Translations under genes and position numbers: made by a program | Shown: positions 5,307 through 9,447 of the stretch, in pieces | Layout: every line of letters starts with the position of its first letter | Numbering within the stretch: position 1 is the first letter of the stretch | Assembly: GCA_050011195.1 (NCBI GenBank) | Contig: JBEKJO010000280.1 | Span: 1-9,447, forward strand | Reading direction: 5' to 3' | Length of the DNA: 9,447 bases | Source of the DNA: PALSA-1440 sp050011195 | Lineage (GTDB): Bacteria; Verrucomicrobiota; Verrucomicrobiia; Limisphaerales; UBA8199 | The notes under the pieces: model-generated | Databases searched by the model: none | What the model saw: the letters and a program-made list of their open reading frames with translations, nothing else | What the model was told of the DNA's origin: nothing

Positions 5307-7718
5307 GTGAAGATTCTCTGTACTGACCCCGCTTCTGCCCGGGACTCAATGCGGGCGCCCATGAAATCAATCGGCGTATGCGCCGGCGCGTTCCTCGGCA
5401 CAACGGTGGCCTGGGCGCAGCCCGATTACGCGGCGGCTCACTGGAACCCGGCGGATTGCGTGAAATATTACACGTCGGGCTACGGGCACTTTTTCTGCGT
5501 CATCCACGACATGGAAGGCTATTATTTGGACAGCATATCCTATCTGAACCGGTGCGATACCACCAACGGGGTTTACAACGTGGATGCCAGCGTCTATTAC
5601 CTCGTCAACGGCCTGCAAAACGGCAGCGATAACCTCGGCCACGCGGAGAATAATCCGAACGACCCGGTGGCCGGGGACATTACCCAATCGGTGCGCGAAT
5701 CGGACTGGGCGTGGCATGTGCGCTGTTGGAACGAATACATGTTCGGCACGGAGCACGAGGGTTTCGTGGCCACTCCGGCGTGGTATTCGGAGGCGATGTA
5801 CCAGGCTTCCGCGGGTCTCCAGCGGCATTTGTGCGATACCTACGGCATTCCCAAAGACCGCAATCACATCATCGGCCACGATGAATGGCAGAATGCGGCG
5901 TGGACGAATTGGATGGCGACCAACTGGCCGCAGATTGACACCACTTGCAATACGCACACGGACCCCGGCCCCTACTGGAACTGGACCCACTTCATGGCCC
6001 TCATCAATGGCACCACCAATGCGGGTGGACCTTACTGGGACATGAACGGCCCCAACCTCGGCGCCGGCGCCGCCCCGAGCGGCATTTGGGACACGACTTC
6101 GACCAACTGGACAGCCGATCCCAATGGCGGCATCTACACCGGACCCTGGAGTGGAACCAACGCCATATTCGCGGCTGGGCTTGATGCCACCGGGTCGTAC
6201 ACGATCACCGTCTCCGCCATCCAGACGGTGAACAACCTTCTACTGCTATACGGCACGGCGACCTTTGCCGGCGGCCAACTTAATTTCACGGGCAGCGGAA
6301 GCTATTTCAGCAACTACGTCGCGGCCGGCGCCACGGCCACGTTCAACACCCCCTTTGGCGGCAGCGGTTCGCCCGACAAATGGGGGCCGGGCACGGCGGT
6401 TTATAGCGGCGCCAGCACCTGCGCGGGCTATTTCACGCTCAACGAAGGCACCCTGGCGCTCGGCAACAACGCCGCCCTCAGCACGGTGCGGCTGGAAGTT
6501 GGCGACCAGACGGGAGCCAACGTCGTGACCCTTAAATCGGCCAATGCCACCGCGTACACGCTGCCTAATTACCTGACGCTTAAGGCCACGAACTTCAACA
6601 TCGGCGCCGGAGGCAACCTGACGTTCACGGGCCCGATCAATGTCAACTCGAATGCCAACCCGGCGAGGGCCATCGCCGTGAGCAACAGCGTGACGACATT
6701 CTCCGGGGTGCTGACTAATACCGGCGGCCTGACCAAGACGGGTCCGGGGACATTGGTGCTGAGCGGCACGAGCGCCAACACCTATGGCAGGCAACTGAGC
6801 AAGACGGCAGGTGTCGCCGCGGTGCCCAACGGCAGCCTCATAGTGAACACGGGCGGCACGCTCCTCCTGGGCGCGGCCAACCAGATCGGCGACGCCGTGC
6901 CGATGACCTTGGCTGGCGGCGTCTTTCAGACAGCCGGTTACAGCGAGCAGCTTGGCACGCTGGGACTGACGGCCAATTCTGTGATTGACCTGGGCGCCGG
7001 TGCCAGCGTGCTGAAGTTCGCCGCGAGCAGCAGCGTGGGCTGGACCGGCGGCACGATTCTGACGGTGACTAATTGGACCGGCTCGATTAGTGGCGGCGGC
7101 GCCGACCAGTTGCTTTTCGGCGGCAACAGTTCAGCGCTCACTGCGGCACAAGTCAGCCAAATCCGGTTCGCCAACCCACCGGGCTTCCCCGCCGGCACTT
7201 ATTCCGCTGTGATTCTGAGCACCGGCGAAGTCGTGCCCTTGACCGTGCCCCCCGGCCTCACCAGCCAGCCCGCCGATCAGGCAGCCCTGGCAGGCAATAC
7301 CGCGTCGTTCACCGTCGCGGCCACGGGCACGCCCCCGCCGGCTTACCAGTGGCGGTTCAACGGCACCAATCTTATCGGGGACACGACCAATACGCTGGTG
7401 TTGACCAGCGTCACCATGACCCAGGCGGGCAGTTACTCCGTGAGCGTCACCAACCTGGCCGGCTCGACCAACAGCAGAATGGCCGTTCTGTCGGTTTACG
7501 CTTCGGCGGCGCCCACTTTGAGCGGGGCGGGTCAATTGGCCAATGGCCGGTTCCAGTTCAGCCTGACTGGCGTGCCCGGCTATAGTTATGCGGTCCTGGG
7601 CTCAACCAACCTGAGCAATTGGACGGCGCTTCAGACTAACGTGTCGCCCTTCACGTTTATCGACACCAACGCCGCTGCCTTCCCCAGCCGCTTCTACCGC
7701 GCTCAATTTGTGCCGTAG
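5307..7718 (+). CDS. secreted N-acetylmuramoyl-L-alanine amidase-like protein with beta-repeat and Ig-like domains
   Basis: An exported protein of 803 residues. A signal peptide ends in AWA before QPDY near residue 38. GTG 5307 has GGAG ten bases upstream; ATG 5361 (MKSIGVCAGAFLG) or 5349 would give a more normal signal peptide. An Amidase_2/PGRP-type domain spans about 60-225. Likely zinc ligands are H67 (CVIH), H191 (IIGHDEW) and D219 (HTDPGPYW), with E149 (GTEHEG) as probable catalytic residue, so it should be active. Family enzymes cut the amide bond between muramic acid and the stem peptide. Residues 250-640 are Gly/Thr/Asn-rich beta sequence, with an autotransporter-associated repeat (GGLTKTGPGTLVLSGTSANT) near 473-492. 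An Ig-like domain is at about 648-732 (YQWRFNGTNL...AGSYSVSVTN). The last 60 residues form a module ending FIDTNAAAFPSRFYRAQFVP, a type I associate with secreted proteins of this phylum. The substrate could be own or foreign cell walls; context does not decide. Confidence 0.85.
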   Translation: MKILCTDPASARDSMRAPMKSIGVCAGAFLGTTVAWAQPDYAAAHWNPADCVKYYTSGYGHFFCVIHDMEGYYLDSISYLNRCDTTNGVYNVDASVYYLVNGLQNGSDNLGHAENNPNDPVAGDITQSVRESDWAWHVRCWNEYMFGTEHEGFVATPAWYSEAMYQASAGLQRHLCDTYGIPKDRNHIIGHDEWQNAAWTNWMATNWPQIDTTCNTHTDPGPYWNWTHFMALINGTTNAGGPYWDMNGPNLGAGAAPSGIWDTTSTNWTADPNGGIYTGPWSGTNAIFAAGLDATGSYTITVSAIQTVNNLLLLYGTATFAGGQLNFTGSGSYFSNYVAAGATATFNTPFGGSGSPDKWGPGTAVYSGASTCAGYFTLNEGTLALGNNAALSTVRLEVGDQTGANVVTLKSANATAYTLPNYLTLKATNFNIGAGGNLTFTGPINVNSNANPARAIAVSNSVTTFSGVLTNTGGLTKTGPGTLVLSGTSANTYGRQLSKTAGVAAVPNGSLIVNTGGTLLLGAANQIGDAVPMTLAGGVFQTAGYSEQLGTLGLTANSVIDLGAGASVLKFAASSSVGWTGGTILTVTNWTGSISGGGADQLLFGGNSSALTAAQVSQIRFANPPGFPAGTYSAVILSTGEVVPLTVPPGLTSQPADQAALAGNTASFTVAATGTPPPAYQWRFNGTNLIGDTTNTLVLTSVTMTQAGSYSVSVTNLAGSTNSRMAVLSVYASAAPTLSGAGQLANGRFQFSLTGVPGYSYAVLGSTNLSNWTALQTNVSPFTFIDTNAAAFPSRFYRAQFVP

Positions 7719-7745
7719 CGGTTGGGGTGACCCCCGAACTCTCTC

Positions 7746-8600
7746 TCAGGCGCGCTGGCAACGCGGGCAATAAAACGTGCTGCGGGCTGCTTGCACCTGC
7801 CGCTTGATCACGGTTCCGCACTCCGGGCAGGGCTCGCCCGCCCGATCGTAAACCCGCAGCCGCTCCTCGTAGAAATCGGGCGCGCCCGGGACGCGGCCGA
7901 AATAGAAAAGCCCATCGCGGACGCCCTGGCCGGCGTAGTTGAGCGGGACGGTGCTGCCGCACGCAATGGCCTCGCGGAGCACCGCACGGATGGCCTGCCA
8001 AAGCCGTTCAACCTGGGCCTTTCGCAATCTTTGCGCTGGCAGCGTCGGCGCAAGGCCGGCGCGGAACAGGGCCTCGCTGGCGTAAATGTTTCCCACGCCC
8101 GCAAGCAAGGATTGGTCGAGCAGCTTAACCTTGATCGGCTGCGAGGAACGGGCCAGCGCGCCGGCGAATCGCTCCACCGTGAACTCCGGCCCCAGCGGCT
8201 CCGGTCCCAGTTTCGCCAGCGCGCGGAGGTCCAGCGTCAGCCTGCCAAAGTAGCGCGTGTCCTCGAAAACGAAGTTCTCCCGGCCCAGATTCAGAACCAC
8301 CGCCGCGTGCCGGGGCAGACGCGCCGCCGCCGGCAATAAATACATCCGCCCCGTCATGCCGAGATGCCCCGCCAGTGTCCGCAGCTCGGCTCGCTTGGCC
8401 TGGCGAAGCCTGAACAAAAGGTATTTTCCCCGGCGCGCCACACCGCAGAATTTCGCCCCGAGCAAGGCCCGTGTGAATGTGCGGGTGGAGGCGGGCGCCA
8501 GCACCTTGGCCCGACGCACGCGGACTGCGCGAATCGTTCGACCGTCCAGCAGGGGCGCCAGGTGACGGACCAGCACTTCGACTTCCGGCAATTCAGGCAC
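7746..8600 (-). CDS. mutM: formamidopyrimidine-DNA glycosylase (Fpg)
   Basis: A bifunctional base-excision repair enzyme of 284 residues that removes 8-oxoguanine and formamidopyrimidines and then cuts the abasic site. Nearly every key element is visible. The N-terminal PELPEVE supplies the catalytic proline (P2) and E3. K59 lies in RRGKYLLF. The void-filling residues are M82 (HLGMTGRM), R116 and F118 (DTRYFG). The helix-two-turn-helix is LLDQSLLAGVGNIYASEALF at 160-179. The C-terminal zinc finger has C258, C261, C278 and C281, with R273 in ARSTFYCP. Translation starts at GTG 8600, fixed by the need for Pro directly after the first Met. No strong Shine-Dalgarno is seen. The insert around 222-240 (GQGVRDGLFYFGRVPG) is longer than in E. 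coli MutM. The gene converges on the amidase gene with only 27 bases between stops. It follows the phosphoribosyltransferase on the same strand across a repeat-bearing 154-base gap, so a shared transcript is possible but unproven. Confidence 0.96.
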   Translation of the reverse strand: MPELPEVEVLVRHLAPLLDGRTIRAVRVRRAKVLAPASTRTFTRALLGAKFCGVARRGKYLLFRLRQAKRAELRTLAGHLGMTGRMYLLPAAARLPRHAAVVLNLGRENFVFEDTRYFGRLTLDLRALAKLGPEPLGPEFTVERFAGALARSSQPIKVKLLDQSLLAGVGNIYASEALFRAGLAPTLPAQRLRKAQVERLWQAIRAVLREAIACGSTVPLNYAGQGVRDGLFYFGRVPGAPDFYEERLRVYDRAGEPCPECGTVIKRQVQAARSTFYCPRCQRA

Positions 8601-8657
8601 GGGGAGAAGCTATCCAGCCTTGGCGGAATGGGAAAGCAAATCGGGAAGTTGGGGCGT

Positions 8658-8755
8658 ATTGCGTGGTGCGTGGCGCGTGTTGCGTAGTGGGCAATCCCAG
8701 ACTGCGAGTGGTGAACGGAACACGCATCACGCATCACGCATCACGCATCACGCAT
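8658..8755. repeat. two opposed arrays of a 7-bp repeat
   Basis: The left array, 8658-8685, has four varied units of the form NNYGCGT (ATTGCGT, GGTGCGT, GGCGCGT, GTTGCGT). The right array, 8721-8755, has five identical CACGCAT units plus a partial one, and its complement in the same phase is GATGCGT. The arrays are therefore inverted versions of one repeat, 35 bases apart, and could form an imperfect stem of about 28 bp. The last T of the right array with the following CA forms the stop codon of the phosphoribosyltransferase on the minus strand. I recall CACGCAT runs (false peptide ITHHAS) from other environmental genomes. Confidence 0.85.
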
Positions 8756-9348
8756 CACGTCCCCTGTCCCCTTCCGGCTCTCAACAACTCCAACACTTCT
8801 TCATCCGTCGTTTGGGTGAAAACGTCGTAGTACTGGCCCACGGCCTCGAAGTCCGGGTCCATCCTGAGCACGCGCAGTTCGTCGGCCAGCCGGGCGAGAC
8901 GCTCGACCGCATGGTTCGAGGCGACCGGCGCAGCCACTACGATGCTGAGCGCGTTCTGTTTTCTGACCGACTTGACCGCGGCCTCCATCGTCGCGCCCGT
9001 CGCAAGCCCATCGTCCACCAGCAGGACGGTTTTGCCCGCGAGGGCCGGAGCGCCTTCGGGATGAAACCGGGCCTGGTAACTGCGCAGCCGCTCCTTCTCC
9101 TCTTCGATAATTGGCTCCAACTCCGCCCGGATCATCGCGTTCGTCCCAATGACCTCCTCGTCGAGCAGGATCACCCCGTTCTCCGCCAGCGCGCCGACGG
9201 CAAATTCACGATGCCAGGGGTGCCCGATCTTGCGAACGAGGAGCACGTCCAGCGGCAGGCGCAACGTGTGCGCGACGCCCGCCGCGGCCACCACCCCGCC
9301 GCGCGGCAGTCCCAGCACCAGGCGCCTGACGGGCCTCGCCGTCTCCAC
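8755..9348 (-). CDS. phosphoribosyltransferase-family protein, N-terminally short
   Basis: A type I phosphoribosyltransferase fold of 197 residues. The PRPP-binding motif is clear: VLLVDDGLATGATM at 108-121. The N-terminal loop LGLPRGGV (12-19) and VRKIG (38-42) match the group of stand-alone phosphoribosyltransferases whose substrate is unknown. The C-terminus YYDVFTQTTDEEVLELL also fits. Relatives usually begin about 20 residues earlier with a helix of the FxDRxxAGxxLAxxL type; here the frame upstream of GTG 9348 has no such sequence and soon meets a stop. GTG 9348 is the first start before conserved sequence, with GGGGG a few bases upstream. The loss may be real or the gene may tolerate a short N-terminus. 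A GTTC-rich repeat lies directly upstream and a 7-bp repeat provides the stop codon, so both gene ends border repeats. The enzyme reaction cannot be assigned from sequence. Confidence 0.85.
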   Translation of the reverse strand: METARPVRRLVLGLPRGGVVAAAGVAHTLRLPLDVLLVRKIGHPWHREFAVGALAENGVILLDEEVIGTNAMIRAELEPIIEEEKERLRSYQARFHPEGAPALAGKTVLLVDDGLATGATMEAAVKSVRKQNALSIVVAAPVASNHAVERLARLADELRVLRMDPDFEAVGQYYDVFTQTTDEEVLELLRAGRGQGT

Positions 9349-9378
9349 CCCATAATGATACCCCCTACCGCGGTGATC

Positions 9379-9428
9379 GAGGTTCGGAGTTCAAAGTTCA
9401 GCGTTCGACGTTCGGCGTTCGAGTTCAG
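9379..9428. repeat. GTTC-rich imperfect short repeat
   Basis: Seven GTTC words at intervals of mostly 7-9 bases fill this stretch (GGTTCG, AGTTCA, AGTTCA, CGTTCG, CGTTCG, CGTTCG, AGTTCA). The array lies about 30 bases upstream of the phosphoribosyltransferase start. Similar GTTC/GAAC runs are, from memory, common between genes in this phylum. No coding frame is supported here; the last 20 bases of the window show nothing further. Confidence 0.6.
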
Positions 9429-9447
9429 TACATAACTCGGGGGTAAC

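Noticed and set aside
6246..6794. A 182-codon minus-strand frame inside the amidase gene
   Set aside because: It is a shadow of the repetitive Gly/Thr-rich coding sequence, with no recognisable feature.
7721..7739. Bidirectional terminator between the amidase and mutM genes
   Set aside because: The possible stem is only four G-C pairs with bulged outer pairs and no T-run on either side.
8721..8760. CRISPR-like array
   Set aside because: The 7-bp units are directly adjacent with no spacers, and there are no cas genes.
9150..9353. ATG at 9353 (minus) as start of the phosphoribosyltransferase
   Set aside because: It is in a different frame from the conserved protein and leads into an Arg/Trp/Cys-rich shadow sequence.

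Overview
The window looks like chromosomal DNA from a high-G+C member of the Verrucomicrobiota, probably of the Pedosphaera/Limisphaerales type. This is inferred from style, not from a marker gene. The evidence is a large secreted protein with an autotransporter-type beta-strand repeat, an Ig-like domain and a C-terminal module ending DTNAAAFPSRFYRA, together with several kinds of short repeat between genes. No rRNA, tRNA, CRISPR array, transposase or phage gene was seen.

Layout. (1) 2-1354, plus: 3' part of a GltA/NfnB-type NADPH-linked glutamate synthase small subunit, entering from the left edge. (2) 1372-1404: a 10-bp tandem repeat. (3) 1575-2337, plus: a candidate promoter, a VapC-like PIN-domain toxin and an overlapping 80-residue partner, together a probable toxin-antitoxin pair. 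(4) 2351-2916, minus: an unrecognised gene of visibly lower G+C, broken by a perfect 22-bp tandem duplication. Removing one copy restores a long open frame. (5) 2917-3578: no gene; a possible interspersed repeat, an 88-bp array of 11-bp units and a GC-rich leader. (6) 3579-4889, plus: a 12-helix major facilitator transporter of the sialate/aromatic-acid type. (7) 4890-5306: intergenic, with a 29-bp perfect inverted repeat inside a larger imperfect one, then a candidate promoter. (8) 5307-7718, plus: a secreted N-acetylmuramoyl-L-alanine amidase-like protein with a long beta-rich tail. (9) 7746-8600, minus: mutM. (10) 8658-8755: two opposed 7-bp repeat arrays. (11) 8755-9348, minus: a phosphoribosyltransferase that appears to lack its usual N-terminus. 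(12) 9379-9428: a GTTC-rich repeat just upstream of it.

The genes do not form one pathway. Nitrogen assimilation, DNA repair, transport and wall hydrolysis sit side by side as separate units, and only the PIN gene and its partner are clearly coupled. The most distinctive features are the broken gene with its reconstructable reading frame and the number of unrelated short-repeat families in the gaps, two of which touch or abut gene ends. No fully convincing new multi-gene system is visible. The toxin-first pair with a partner lacking a recognised antitoxin fold is the best candidate for one.
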